A stretch of 64,000 nucleotides of DNA from Natrarchaeobius oligotrophus (GTDB lineage Archaea > Halobacteriota > Halobacteria > Halobacteriales > Natrialbaceae): assembly GCF_003841465.1 (NCBI RefSeq), contig NZ_REFZ01000008.1, forward strand, positions 146,679 through 210,678, given 5' to 3'. Both the position numbers and the translations under genes were made by a program. The notes below the pieces were generated by a model that saw only the letters and a list, made by a program, of their open reading frames with translations, had not been told where the DNA came from and did not search any database. How positions within the stretch are numbered: the stretch's first letter is position 1; each line of letters begins with the position of its first letter. Positions 23,611 to 32,835 of the stretch are shown here, piece after piece.

Positions 23611-26148
23611 TCAGGCTTCGGCCTGCCAGTTGCGCACTCGATCCGCGCTGATGCCGTCGACGGACGCGGCGACGTCGTCCGGATCGGCGTCGGTCAGATC
23701 GTCGATGCTCTCGATCCCGGCGCTCGCGAGTTTTTCGACCGTCTTCGCGCCGATACCGTCGAGCGCCTCGAGATCGGAGCCGGAGTCGCTCTCGCGGGCC
23801 TGGAACTCCTGGTAGTTGCAGATGGGACAGCCGAGCTCCCAGGGCTCGTCGCCGCTGTGGATGACGAGTTCCGGCAGCTCGTGTTCGTCGCAGTGGTCGT
23901 CGGTCACCTCGATGTCGCCGCGACGCGGCAGCGGGAGGGAGTACTCGCAGTCGGGATACCGAGTACAGCCGACGAGCCGGGAGCCGCTCTGGAGGGTTTT
24001 GACGGCGAGTTCGCCGCCGTGTTCGTCGGCGGTTTCAGCGCCTTCGTCTCGCGACGTCTCCGACGTCGCGCTGTCACCGCACTCCGGACAGTCGCCCAGG
24101 ATCGGTCCCTCGCCGGCCTCCTCAGCCTTGCAGAGCGGACAGCCGTGGACGAACGTCTGGCGGCCGGCCAGCATCTTCACCTCGTTCAGTCCGTGATCGT
24201 CACACTCGCTCTCGAGGATCAGGGGTTTGCCGGTCGAGGGCAGCGGGAGCGTGTACTCGCAATCGGGGTAGCCGTCGCAGCCGACGAAGTACGAGCCGTG
24301 GCGGCTTCGGCGGACGAGCAGGTCCTCGCCGCACTCGGGACACGGACCGAGGCGCTTGTCGTCTTTGAGCGACTTCCGGAGGTGGTCGCCGATCTCGTCG
24401 CGCGAGTCGACGAGGCTCTCGAAGATCGCCTCGAGCATCTCGCGCGACTCGTCGGTGACGTCCTCGAGTCCGGCGTCGCCCGACGCGATCGCGTCCATGT
24501 CGGCCTCGAGCTGGGCGGTCATCTCCTCGCTGACGACCCGATCGGCGTAGTTCTCGGCCGCGTCGACGACGGCCATCGCGAGCTTCGTGGGTCGCGGCGG
24601 GTCGCTCTCGATGTATCCCCGGTCGTAGAGCTTCTCTAAGGTGTTGTGGCGGGTAGACTTGGTACCAATCCCCATATCCTCCATGGTCTCGATGAGCCGG
24701 GACTGGCCGTACCGTCGGGGCGGCTGCGTCTCTTTTTCCTCGAGTTCGACGTCCGACACCGACAGCTCCTCGCCTTCGTCGACGTCCGGAACGTAGTTCT
24801 CCGTGGTGCTGAAGTACGGGTAGACGTCGTGGTAGCCGGGTTCGACGAGGCGCTTTCCGTTAGCCTTGAGCCGACAGTCGCCGACTTCGGCGACGACCTT
24901 GAGGTGTTCCCAGACGGCCGCCTCGGCGACCGTCGCGTAGAACCGCCGCACCACGAGTTCGAAGATCTCCCACTCGTCGTCGGAGACGTCGCCGCGGCTC
25001 GGAATCTCGCCGGTCGGATGGATCGGCGGGTGGTCGGTCGTCTCCTCGTCGCCCTCGGTCGGGACGACCTCGTCGGCCTCGAGCAGCGACTCCGCGGACT
25101 CGCCGAGCGTCGGGTGGCCGACGAACTCGTCGAGCAATGCCTCCGGATCGAGGTCGTCGGGGTAGACGGTGTTGTCGGTCCGCGGGTAGGTGATGTAGCC
25201 GGCGGTGTAGAGGTCCTCGGCGATCGACATCGCCCGCTGGGCGGAGTAGCCGAGCGAGCCCGCAGCGCGGATGAACTGCGTCGTGTTGAACGGCGTCGGC
25301 GGCGCGTCGGTCCGGGTGCGCCGGTTGACGTCGACGACGGTCGCCGCGGACGCACTCGAGAGCGTTTCGTAGACCTCCTCGGCGACGGCTTCGTCCCAGA
25401 CGCGTTCGGCCTCGTTGTCGTCCTCGTCGCGGTAGAAGTACTGGGCCTCGAACGACTCCGCCTCTTCGTCGGTCTTGCCCAGGTCCGCGAACAGCTCCCA
25501 GTACTCTTCGGGGTCGAACGCCTGAATCTCGCGCTCGCGGTCGACGATCAGCTTCAGCGTCGGAGACTGGACGCGGCCGACCGAGATGAAGTCGTTGCCG
25601 AGCTGGCCGGCCGACAGCGAGAGAAATCGCGTGAGCGCGGCACCCCAGACGAGGTCGATGATCTGGCGCGCTTCGCCCGCGGCGGCGAGGTCGAAATCGA
25701 GGTCGTCGGGCTCGTCGAAGGCGTTCTGAACCTCGTTTTCCGTGATCGAGGAGAACCGAACGCGTCGGATTGGAACGTCCTCGTTGACGTCCCGGACGAT
25801 CTCGTACGCTTCCTTGCCGATGAGTTCGCCCTCGCGGTCGTAGTCGGTCGCGATCGTGACGCGCGTCGCCTTCCGTGCGAGGATGCGAAGCGTGGCGACG
25901 ATGTTCTCTTTCGTCGGCGTCTTTTCGATCTCTGCGCCGATCAGTTCGACCGGCTCGACGTCGCGCCAGTCCGAGTACTCCGGGGGGAAGTCAACGCCGA
26001 CGACGTGGCCCGACAGCCCGACGCAGCGTTTGCCGCCCCACTCGTAGACGTTCACCCCGTTCTCGCGGCTCGAGTCGTAGCTTCCGCCGCTCAGGATGTC
26101 GGCGATTCGTCTCGCGGCGTTGTCCTTCTCGGTGACGATCAGTTCCAC
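23611..26148 (-). CDS. topA: DNA topoisomerase I (type IA)
   Basis: 845 residues; relaxes negatively supercoiled DNA through a 5'-phosphotyrosine intermediate. TOPRIM TDYDREGELIG is at 101-111, FLSLSAGQLGNDFISVGRVQSPT at ~175-197 (seen as GNDFISVGRVQSPT), and the active Tyr321 lies in YITYPRTDNT. C-terminal zinc ribbons (CPECG, CDGYPDCEYTLPLP, CPLC, CPECG, CTRYPDCEYSLPLP, CPIC) are followed by a helix-hairpin-helix end, LDGIGAKTVEKLASAGIE. The ATG opens MELIVTEKDNAARRIA. Monocistronic. Confidence 0.97.
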   Translation of the reverse strand: MELIVTEKDNAARRIADILSGGSYDSSRENGVNVYEWGGKRCVGLSGHVVGVDFPPEYSDWRDVEPVELIGAEIEKTPTKENIVATLRILARKATRVTIATDYDREGELIGKEAYEIVRDVNEDVPIRRVRFSSITENEVQNAFDEPDDLDFDLAAAGEARQIIDLVWGAALTRFLSLSAGQLGNDFISVGRVQSPTLKLIVDREREIQAFDPEEYWELFADLGKTDEEAESFEAQYFYRDEDDNEAERVWDEAVAEEVYETLSSASAATVVDVNRRTRTDAPPTPFNTTQFIRAAGSLGYSAQRAMSIAEDLYTAGYITYPRTDNTVYPDDLDPEALLDEFVGHPTLGESAESLLEADEVVPTEGDEETTDHPPIHPTGEIPSRGDVSDDEWEIFELVVRRFYATVAEAAVWEHLKVVAEVGDCRLKANGKRLVEPGYHDVYPYFSTTENYVPDVDEGEELSVSDVELEEKETQPPRRYGQSRLIETMEDMGIGTKSTRHNTLEKLYDRGYIESDPPRPTKLAMAVVDAAENYADRVVSEEMTAQLEADMDAIASGDAGLEDVTDESREMLEAIFESLVDSRDEIGDHLRKSLKDDKRLGPCPECGEDLLVRRSRHGSYFVGCDGYPDCEYTLPLPSTGKPLILESECDDHGLNEVKMLAGRQTFVHGCPLCKAEEAGEGPILGDCPECGDSATSETSRDEGAETADEHGGELAVKTLQSGSRLVGCTRYPDCEYSLPLPRRGDIEVTDDHCDEHELPELVIHSGDEPWELGCPICNYQEFQARESDSGSDLEALDGIGAKTVEKLASAGIESIDDLTDADPDDVAASVDGISADRVRNWQAEA

Positions 26149-26452
26149 CGACTCTCACCTCCGCGGCCTCGAGCGTTCGGCGTAGCCGAGCGAGTGTCCT
26201 GCATCAGTCGCCCGCTACGACTGACGCTCTGATAACGCTTTCGCCAAAATCGACCGACTGCGCGGGTGTGCGTGCGTTACGCGGGCGCACGAGTCGGCGT
26301 ACGGCCGGCCCGCGTTCGACCGACGATCGGCTTCGACACCTACGGTCGACACACTCGACGACCGACCCGCGCTCGACTCGACCCGGTCGACGAGCCGAAA
26401 CGGTTCGCGAACTGCTCGAAGGGCCGATCGGTGGAGTGGCGGGAACGGCCGC
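26149..26452. other. Intergenic region, no gene seen
   Basis: About 300 nt between topA and the PRC-barrel-like gene, upstream of topA. Small reading frames here are basic and Arg-rich, as expected for non-coding GC-rich DNA. It presumably holds the topA promoter, but no clear TATA box stands at the expected distance. Confidence 0.4.
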
Positions 26453-26692
26453 TCACAGACGGACGAGCTGAATCTCGTCGTCGGTGATCGACTCGACGTT
26501 CTCCTCGTCGAGTCGGTACGTCTCTTCGTCGGCGTCACCCCAGCCGAGTCGCGATTTGATCGTATCCGTCATGCCCGGATCGGGATCGACGTGGACGGTT
26601 CCGCCTTCGACGCTCTGGACGATACCGACCTCGTCGCCGTCGGCGTTGACGATTCGTTTTCCTTCGTCGTCTTCCGTGAACTGGGCGCACAT
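26453..26692 (-). CDS. Small PRC-barrel-like protein
   Basis: 79 residues: MCAQFTEDDEGKRIVNADGD, then EVGIVQSVEGGTVHVDPDPG and a C-terminal LDEENVESITDDEIQLVRL. The pattern, short beta strands around GDEVGIVQ and a VHVDP strand, fits a PRC-barrel fold, common in haloarchaea as stand-alone small proteins. The ATG at 26692 is chosen over an upstream in-frame start in a basic stretch. Function unknown. A near-perfect palindrome (CCTACACGTGCAGG) lies ~40 nt upstream at 26731. Confidence 0.72.
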   Translation of the reverse strand: MCAQFTEDDEGKRIVNADGDEVGIVQSVEGGTVHVDPDPGMTDTIKSRLGWGDADEETYRLDEENVESITDDEIQLVRL

Positions 26693-26822
26693 CAACTCAT
26701 CCGAGCACCGTCTGCGACGTAGTCTTCTCACCTACACGTGCAGGCAAGCGACCGGTCGATCGAAGCGACACTCGACGGCCGGCGGGAGTGCTCCGTCGAA
26801 CGTCGGCGTGTACCTCGAACCG

Positions 26823-28820
26823 CTAGTCGCCGCGCCCGGCCCGAGCCGCCGACTCGGCCGCCGGTGGACTCGCACGCGGGAGCCGAATCGTCACCACGGT
26901 TCCGCGCTCTGGGTCCGTCTCGAGGCCGAGTTCGCCGCCGACGCTCGAGACGATCCAGTTGACGATCCAGAGGCCGACGCCGTTCGAGTGCTCGAGTTGC
27001 GACCGGTTCCGTGCGCCGGTGAACAGGTCCCGCTCGGACTCCGAAATTCCCGGGCCGTTGTCCGCGATCCGAACGTCGACCGCGTCGACGTCCGGTCGGT
27101 CGTCGGCGGTGATCCGAACGCGAGGGATCCGCGAGTCGTTGTGTTCGATCGCGTTCTCGACGACGTTCTCGAGGGCGGTCCGCAGTTCACGCGTTCCGCA
27201 AACCCACTGTCCGTCCGACACCGACTGTTCGTACTCGAACTCGTCGTACTCCTCGCGGACGGTCGCGAGCGCGTCGTCGACGAGCTCGGCGACGCTGAGG
27301 GGGTGGCGATCGACCTCCTCAGCGGCGAGTCGGTTGGCCGTCCGAAGCCGCTCGCTGATGGCCAACAGATCGTCCGCGGCGGTCCGGATCCGACTCGCGA
27401 TCGCGTCGTCAGCGTCGAGGCGGTCCTCGAGGAGCGAGGCGTAGCCGTCGACGACGTTCATCTGGTTGCGCAGGTCGTGTCGGATGATCCGGTTCAACAC
27501 GTCGAGCTGTTCGTTCTGGGTCTCGAGCCTCCGTTCGTACTCCTTGCGGTCGGTGATGTCCTGAACGACGCCGATCGCCCGAACCGGCTCGCCGTCGCCG
27601 TCGTAAGAGATCTCGGCTTTCTCGCGGACCCACCTGGTTTCTCCGTCGGCGACGATCCGGTGTTCGATGTCGTAGGGCGCGCCCTCGAGTGCGGCCTCCC
27701 ACTTGCGGCTCACGTACGCCTCGTCGTCGGGGTGAACGAACTGGAAAAAGCGATCGGACGTGGCGGGCAACTGGTCGGCGTCGGAGACGCCGAAGATCCG
27801 GTACACCTCGTCGGACCACTCGAGCTCGTTCGTTCGGAGGTCTTCGTACCAGCTTCCGAAGTTGGCGACGGCCTGGGCCTGCGTGAGGTGTGCTTCCCGC
27901 GTTCGCAGTTCGGCCTCCGTTTCCTTGTGGTCGGTCACGTCGCGAGCGACCAGCGTGACCGCACGGGAGCCGGCGAGACGCTCCTCGATCGGTGCGATGC
28001 GTCCCTCGAACCACCGCGTTCCCGCGGGAACCTCGAGCTGGTACTCGACCGTCTGCACGTCGCCGCTTTCGAGCGCGCGGTCGACGCAATCGCGAATGCG
28101 ACTCGCTTGCGCGGGTGGAATCGAGTTGCCGAGTCGCTGGCCGACGAGTTCGTTCGGCGGGTCGATCAACAACGATTCGGAGCTGGTTCCCGCGTACACC
28201 TCGAGGTACCGACCGTCTTCGTCGAGCACCAGCGCGACGTCCGGAAACGCGGTCAACAGCGCGCGGATTTTCGCGTCGTGAATCGGCAGTGGTTCCCGCC
28301 GACGCACCCCGCGTTCCGGTTTCGCCGCGGCGCGGCCGACGCCGTCATCGGACGATCGACCGTCGCCCGATCGGTGCCGCACCGCTCGTCGCCTGGACTT
28401 GCACCACTCCCCGTAACTCCGAAGCCTGCGGGCGACGAGACGAGATCCGCCCGATTCGACCGAGCGAACGTAGTCGGTCGCTCCCCACTCGAGCGCCGCC
28501 GTCGGCTCGACGTCCGTCCGTTCGCCCCAGCAGACGACGGGAATCTCGGTCGCGCGACGGTGGCTCGCGGAACGCACTGCCCCGAGGTCGAGTTCCGACG
28601 ATCGACAGGCGTAGACGACGCAGTCGATCCGGCGCTCCGCCAGCGTTCGGAGGGCGACGTCAGGGGAGTCGACGAGCACCTCCAGCGGCTCCGGGCTCGT
28701 CTCGAGCGTCGCCTTCGTCGAGCGACCCCACTCGTGGTCGGCGGTTACCACGAGTACGGTTATCCGAGCTGGCGATCCGCTCGATTCACCGGAAGCCGCG
28801 CCGACGAAATCGTCAGACAT
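26823..28820 (-). CDS. PAS-domain sensor histidine kinase
   Basis: 665-residue soluble sensor kinase. Order: degenerate receiver-like domain (ITVLVVTADHEWGRS to ALEWGATDYVRS), a basic linker, two PAS domains (LLTAFPDVALVLDEDGRYLEVYAG and NFGSWYEDLRTNELEWSDEV, each seen in part) with a PAC segment, then H-box IIRHDLRNQMNVVDGYASLL, N-box ENVVENAIEHND, G1 DNGPGIS and G2 GVGLWIVNWIV. No membrane helices, so it senses an intracellular signal. No response regulator is adjacent. ATG at 28820 preferred to a TTG 21 nt upstream. Confidence 0.9.
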   Translation of the reverse strand: MSDDFVGAASGESSGSPARITVLVVTADHEWGRSTKATLETSPEPLEVLVDSPDVALRTLAERRIDCVVYACRSSELDLGAVRSASHRRATEIPVVCWGERTDVEPTAALEWGATDYVRSVESGGSRLVARRLRSYGEWCKSRRRAVRHRSGDGRSSDDGVGRAAAKPERGVRRREPLPIHDAKIRALLTAFPDVALVLDEDGRYLEVYAGTSSESLLIDPPNELVGQRLGNSIPPAQASRIRDCVDRALESGDVQTVEYQLEVPAGTRWFEGRIAPIEERLAGSRAVTLVARDVTDHKETEAELRTREAHLTQAQAVANFGSWYEDLRTNELEWSDEVYRIFGVSDADQLPATSDRFFQFVHPDDEAYVSRKWEAALEGAPYDIEHRIVADGETRWVREKAEISYDGDGEPVRAIGVVQDITDRKEYERRLETQNEQLDVLNRIIRHDLRNQMNVVDGYASLLEDRLDADDAIASRIRTAADDLLAISERLRTANRLAAEEVDRHPLSVAELVDDALATVREEYDEFEYEQSVSDGQWVCGTRELRTALENVVENAIEHNDSRIPRVRITADDRPDVDAVDVRIADNGPGISESERDLFTGARNRSQLEHSNGVGLWIVNWIVSSVGGELGLETDPERGTVVTIRLPRASPPAAESAARAGRGD

Positions 28821-29012
28821 TCTCGTGCTCGTGTGAGTCAACCTGCGCTGACTCGGGATTGAATCTTACGGCCGACTCACCGGGATTCGGATCGGAAAAC
28901 GCCGGCAATCGGCCGTATTTCGACGGACGACGCCGACTCCCGAAGCCGGCAATCTACAGGCCGGAGCCGAGTTCTTTTCAGGCGGCCGAACCGAGGATCG
29001 ACGGGAGCAACA

Positions 29013-30524
29013 GTGGCGGAAACCGAACGGGGACCGAAGCCGGAGCGAAAGCGCGTCGACGTGACGACGGGGGCGATCCCCCCGAAGCTGTTGCAACTGG
29101 CGTGGCCGCTCGTGCTCGGCAACCTCCTCCAGACGTTTTACAACCTCGCGGATATGTTCTGGGTCGGCCGCGTCAGTAGCGAGGCCGTCGCCGCCGTCTC
29201 GCTCATGTTCCCGCTCTCGTGGCTGTTCGTCTCGACGGCGATGGGACTGACGGCCGCGACCATCGCGCTCGTCTCCCAGTACGTCGGTGCCGGCGACGAC
29301 AGGATGGCCGACCGCGTCGTCGCCCAGACGATCCTGCTCGCGCTCGCCGTCTCGAGCGTACTCGCCGCAGTCGGCCTCTACTTCCGGCGGCCGCTGCTGT
29401 GGCTGATCGGCGCGCGCGAGCAGGTGTTCGTCGAGGCGCTCGCGTACATCGAGGTGATCTTTCTCGCGTTGCCGCTGACGTTTCTCTTTTTCGCCTTTCG
29501 GTCCTCGCTACAGGGGGCCGGGGACACGAAGACGGCGATGTGGCTCGTGCTGATCTCGGCGGGGATCAACGTCGTGCTCGATCCGTTTTTCATCCTCGGC
29601 TGGGGGCCGTTCCCGGAGATGGGGACACGTGGGGCGGCGGTGGCGACGCTCATCGCGCGAGCGATCGCAGCCGTCGCCGGCGTGATCATCCTGCTCGACG
29701 GTCGATTCGGCGTCCGGCTTCGAGTGGTCGATCTCACACCGGATCTCGCCGTCCAGCGGCGTCTGATCGACATCGGCTATCCGGCGACCATCGACGGCTG
29801 GGCGCGCAGTTTCGCCTCGGTCGCGATGGCGGGCTTCGTCGCCCGATTCGGCGCGGCACCCACGGCCGCGTACGGAATCGGCGTCCGGCTGATGTCCGTC
29901 ACCTGGGCGGTCTCGGGGGCCGTCGGCGACGCGACCGCGACCGGCGTCGGCCAGAACCTGGGCGCGAAGACGCCGGATCGAGCCGCGACCGTCGCGCGGA
30001 CGGCGACCGCCGCGACGATGCTGTTCATCTTCGCCGTCGCCGCCGTCCTGCTCGCGTTTCCGGCCCAGGCCATGCGGATCTTCGTTGCCGATCCGGACGT
30101 GATCGCGGAGGGCGTCGTGTTCCTCCGGATCATGGCACCCTTCTGGGCGCTGTTCGCCGGCGTCATGGTGATCCAGGGAGCCTTCCGCGGAGCCGGCAAC
30201 ACCCGGGAGGCGATGGTGCTCTCGTTTCTCTCGCGGTGGATCTTCCGGATTCCCGTCGCGCTCGTGCTGGCGTTCGCCTGGACGATCACCGTTCCCGGTC
30301 TCGGGCTCACGATCGCCGCGCTCGACTGGGGAATCGAGGGAATCTGGTGGGCGTACTCGTTCGGCATGGTCGCCTCGTTCGTCGTCGCAGTCGCCTGGTT
30401 CCGACTCGGGACGTGGCGATCCGACGTCATCGACGAGGGCGCGAACGCTCCGGACGGGGGCGACGGGGCGACTGACGAGCGCTCGAGACCGGCCGACGGC
30501 GATTCGGAGTCGGTCGACGACTGA
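29013..30524 (+). CDS. MATE-family efflux transporter
   Basis: 503 residues with about 12 hydrophobic helices. MATE signatures: LAWPLVLGNLLQTFYNLADM near residue 30, WVGRVSSEAVAAVSL, and a second half with IDIGYPATIDGWARS and GQNLGAKTPDRAA. It likely exports drugs or metabolites by Na+ or H+ antiport in the cytoplasmic membrane. GTG start at 29013. The acidic tail is haloarchaeal. Its TGA stop merges into the palindromic element that follows (CTGATACGG). Confidence 0.92.
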   Translation: MAETERGPKPERKRVDVTTGAIPPKLLQLAWPLVLGNLLQTFYNLADMFWVGRVSSEAVAAVSLMFPLSWLFVSTAMGLTAATIALVSQYVGAGDDRMADRVVAQTILLALAVSSVLAAVGLYFRRPLLWLIGAREQVFVEALAYIEVIFLALPLTFLFFAFRSSLQGAGDTKTAMWLVLISAGINVVLDPFFILGWGPFPEMGTRGAAVATLIARAIAAVAGVIILLDGRFGVRLRVVDLTPDLAVQRRLIDIGYPATIDGWARSFASVAMAGFVARFGAAPTAAYGIGVRLMSVTWAVSGAVGDATATGVGQNLGAKTPDRAATVARTATAATMLFIFAVAAVLLAFPAQAMRIFVADPDVIAEGVVFLRIMAPFWALFAGVMVIQGAFRGAGNTREAMVLSFLSRWIFRIPVALVLAFAWTITVPGLGLTIAALDWGIEGIWWAYSFGMVASFVVAVAWFRLGTWRSDVIDEGANAPDGGDGATDERSRPADGDSESVDD

Positions 30525-30608
30525 TACGGATTGCTGTAACGATTTACCGGCGCACCTGCGACCCGGGCTGCGGGTGCGCCGGTACTGACTTACAGTAAAC
30601 CGTATGAG
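30521..30608. repeat. Imperfect palindromic element, copy 2 of 3
   Basis: Dyad centred at 30564.5. The inner 12-bp arms are perfect (TACCGGCGCACC 30545-30556 with GGTGCGCCGGTA 30573-30584), and ATACGG (30524-30529) pairs with CCGTAT (30600-30605) in the same register. Between them the arms (ATTGCTGTAACG / CTGACTTACAGTAA) match partially. The element begins in the MATE stop codon and separates convergent genes. It shares its half-site with copies at 20251 and 44101. Confidence 0.75.
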
Positions 30609-30691
30609 ACGGTTGCCGCACCGACGCACCGGAGCGACCGACGGACGGCTCGCTGTCGCTCCGGAAACGACGGACTGCGGATCGTCCGAGC

Positions 30692-32212
30692 TCACCGATC
30701 GAACGGTCCGACGGGGAGCCACTTCTGCAGCGTCGGGCTGAACTCGGCGGCCATCTGCGCGTCGGCGTCGGTAAACGCGTCCGTCGCAACGAGCGTGAGC
30801 AGGTACGTTCCGACCACGGCGACGGGAAGCGCGACGACGACGAGCAGATCGGACTCGAGGAAGTAGACGATCGGCGCGCCGGTGGCGATCGCGGGGACGC
30901 CGGCGACGACGATCTTCGCGAAATCGCGGGTGAACGGGTGAATGCGATCGAGGTAGTAGATTTCGGCTAGCGTCAGCCCGCCGACCAGAAAGAGCGCCGT
31001 CGCGGAGCCGATGGCGGCCCCTTCGATACCGATCATCGGAACCAACACCAGGGAGACGACGAAGTTCACTCCGAACAGCGCGAGCGTGTTCGCGAAGACG
31101 ATCCGGGAGTAGCCGAGTCCCTGCAACAGCGAGCCGTCGGGACCGCCGAACGTGACGTTGAACAGGAACGCGCCGGCCAGCAACGCGACGACGGCGTTCG
31201 CCTCCGCGTACTGCGGCGTGTACAACACCGCCAGATACGAACTCGCGCCGAGTGAGAGAACGATGGCGATGGGGAGCGTGATCGCGGCGATCCAGCGAGC
31301 CATAATCCGAAACCGCTGTTGGACCAGTTCGACGTCGTCTCTGGTCTCGGCGATCAGCGGTTTGAACACCGGCGACAGCGAGTTGAAGATGATCATCAGT
31401 CCGGAGCCGAGCATGTAGCCGACCCGGTAGATGCCGACGTCGTCGGACTCGAGGAAGAAACCGAGCACGAAGTAGTCGACGTGTCCCATCAGGACGAAGA
31501 CGACGCTGGTCATCGCCAGCGGCACCGAGTAGGTCACGAGCGGTGCCGGCGCGACGAGCTCGAGTTCGGTCGAGAGCAGATCCCAGGCTTTGTACGTGAA
31601 GACGGCCGCGCCGATCGTGATGGCGACGAACAGGCCAACGACGTAGCCGATGATGAGCCCGAGCAGTCCGTACCCGATCAACAACAGGACGGCGGTGACG
31701 ACGAACCGGACGATCGGTCGGACCAGATCCCGCATGATGACCCGGTACTGCAGCTTCTTGATGCTGTAGTAGGAGGTGAGCAACACGTTGTAAATCGCAA
31801 GCATGGGGATCGTCACCGAGAGAAAGAGGAGCGCGATCCGCATCGCCGGCTCCTGAAAGAAGTCGCCGACGAACTCGGAGCTGATCGCGAGTGCGAACGC
31901 GACGAGCGAGGACGTCACGAGGACGGTCGCGGTCACCTGGACGATCACGCCCTTTGCTTTCCCGCGTTCGCCCTCGTCGAGGTACTGAGGGACGAAGTAG
32001 TCGATCGCGAGCGGCAGCCCCAGGTTCGCGAACACCTGCATGAACAGGATGACCGAGGTCGCGAGGACGAACAGGCCGTAAACCGAGGGGCTGACGAATC
32101 GCGTCATCAGCATGACGATCGCGAAGCCGAAGACGCCGTTGACGACGTTCCCGACGAACGTGATACTGCCTTGCTTCGCGAGCGTCGAGATGCCCTCGTC
32201 CTTATCGGTCAT
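30692..32212 (-). CDS. Polysaccharide/lipid-linked oligosaccharide flippase
   Basis: 506 residues, about 14 hydrophobic segments, MVF/MATE-like flippase of the polysaccharide biosynthesis family (TLAKQGSITFVGNVVNGVFG, MLMTRFVSPSVYGLFVLATS). Haloarchaeal homologues such as Agl15 flip lipid-linked glycans for S-layer N-glycosylation; no glycosyltransferase lies next to it here, so the specific substrate is unknown. ATG at 32212. It is followed by the palindromic element on the convergent side. Confidence 0.9.
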   Translation of the reverse strand: MTDKDEGISTLAKQGSITFVGNVVNGVFGFAIVMLMTRFVSPSVYGLFVLATSVILFMQVFANLGLPLAIDYFVPQYLDEGERGKAKGVIVQVTATVLVTSSLVAFALAISSEFVGDFFQEPAMRIALLFLSVTIPMLAIYNVLLTSYYSIKKLQYRVIMRDLVRPIVRFVVTAVLLLIGYGLLGLIIGYVVGLFVAITIGAAVFTYKAWDLLSTELELVAPAPLVTYSVPLAMTSVVFVLMGHVDYFVLGFFLESDDVGIYRVGYMLGSGLMIIFNSLSPVFKPLIAETRDDVELVQQRFRIMARWIAAITLPIAIVLSLGASSYLAVLYTPQYAEANAVVALLAGAFLFNVTFGGPDGSLLQGLGYSRIVFANTLALFGVNFVVSLVLVPMIGIEGAAIGSATALFLVGGLTLAEIYYLDRIHPFTRDFAKIVVAGVPAIATGAPIVYFLESDLLVVVALPVAVVGTYLLTLVATDAFTDADAQMAAEFSPTLQKWLPVGPFDR

Positions 32213-32324
32213 AGCCCCCTACGTGTCGTGCCCAGGATCGATTGCACCGTCCGTTCATCCGAGCGCCGGCAGACCGGCGTCGAACCCGCGCGACGAGCCG
32301 TCCTACGGCCCGCAGTCGCGGCCA

Positions 32325-32708
32325 TCAAACACCCGTCGCCGGCTCGAGTTCGTACGCGTCGACCGCCGATGCGCGCTCGCCGAAGTGCGGAAACTCGATC
32401 TCGAAGGGCCACTCCTGACCGGAAGTGACGTCCTCGTCGACGTTCTCGATGACGCTCTCGAGCGGTTCGCCCTCGGCGTCGAAGAACGTCGCCCGGATCT
32501 CGATGTAGTTCAGCGTCCTGTCACCGACGTTTCGGACGACGCCCCAGACGTAGACGCGTTCGTCTTCGGTCCCCGGGTCGTCCCGGCCGAGGTCGTCCCA
32601 GACGATCTCGACGTCGCCGGGTTCGGTGATCTCCTCGCCGTTTTCCTCGACGTAGTCGAGACAGCCCGGGAACAAAATCGCGAGCGAGAGGAACGCGCGA
32701 CGATGCAT
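32325..32708 (-). CDS. Secreted lipoprotein with FxLYD-like beta domain
   Basis: 127 residues. MHRRAFLSLAILFPGC is a Tat/Sec lipoprotein signal with lipobox Cys16. The mature part, VEIVWDDLGRDDPGTEDERVYVWGVVRNVGDRTLNYIEIRATFFDAEG (seen as VYVWGVVRNVGDRTLNYIEI), is a typical FxLYD immunoglobulin-like beta domain found in many haloarchaeal lipoproteins. Role unknown; it sits on the outer membrane face. Start at ATG 32708, divergent from the DUF2103 gene. Confidence 0.82.
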   Translation of the reverse strand: MHRRAFLSLAILFPGCLDYVEENGEEITEPGDVEIVWDDLGRDDPGTEDERVYVWGVVRNVGDRTLNYIEIRATFFDAEGEPLESVIENVDEDVTSGQEWPFEIEFPHFGERASAVDAYELEPATGV

Positions 32709-32835
32709 CTGCCGGGTATTCGAGGGGACGAGCCTTGAGGGTTCTGGGAAAGGACGGGTTCTGGAGCGGCGACGGGACGCCGGAACCGCACGCCGAAAAC
32801 GCGTCCGTTTTACAGCTTCGTCGGTAACGGCCGGT

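Noticed and set aside
26731..26744. CCTACACGTGCAGG near-palindrome upstream of the PRC-barrel-like gene
   Set aside because: One mismatch and only 14 bp in a GC-rich genome; kept as a remark in the gene entry but not as a finding.
26484..28862. ~790-codon + strand frame opposite the histidine kinase
   Set aside because: The minus strand encodes clear PAS, H-box, N-box and G-box motifs; the plus-strand product has none.
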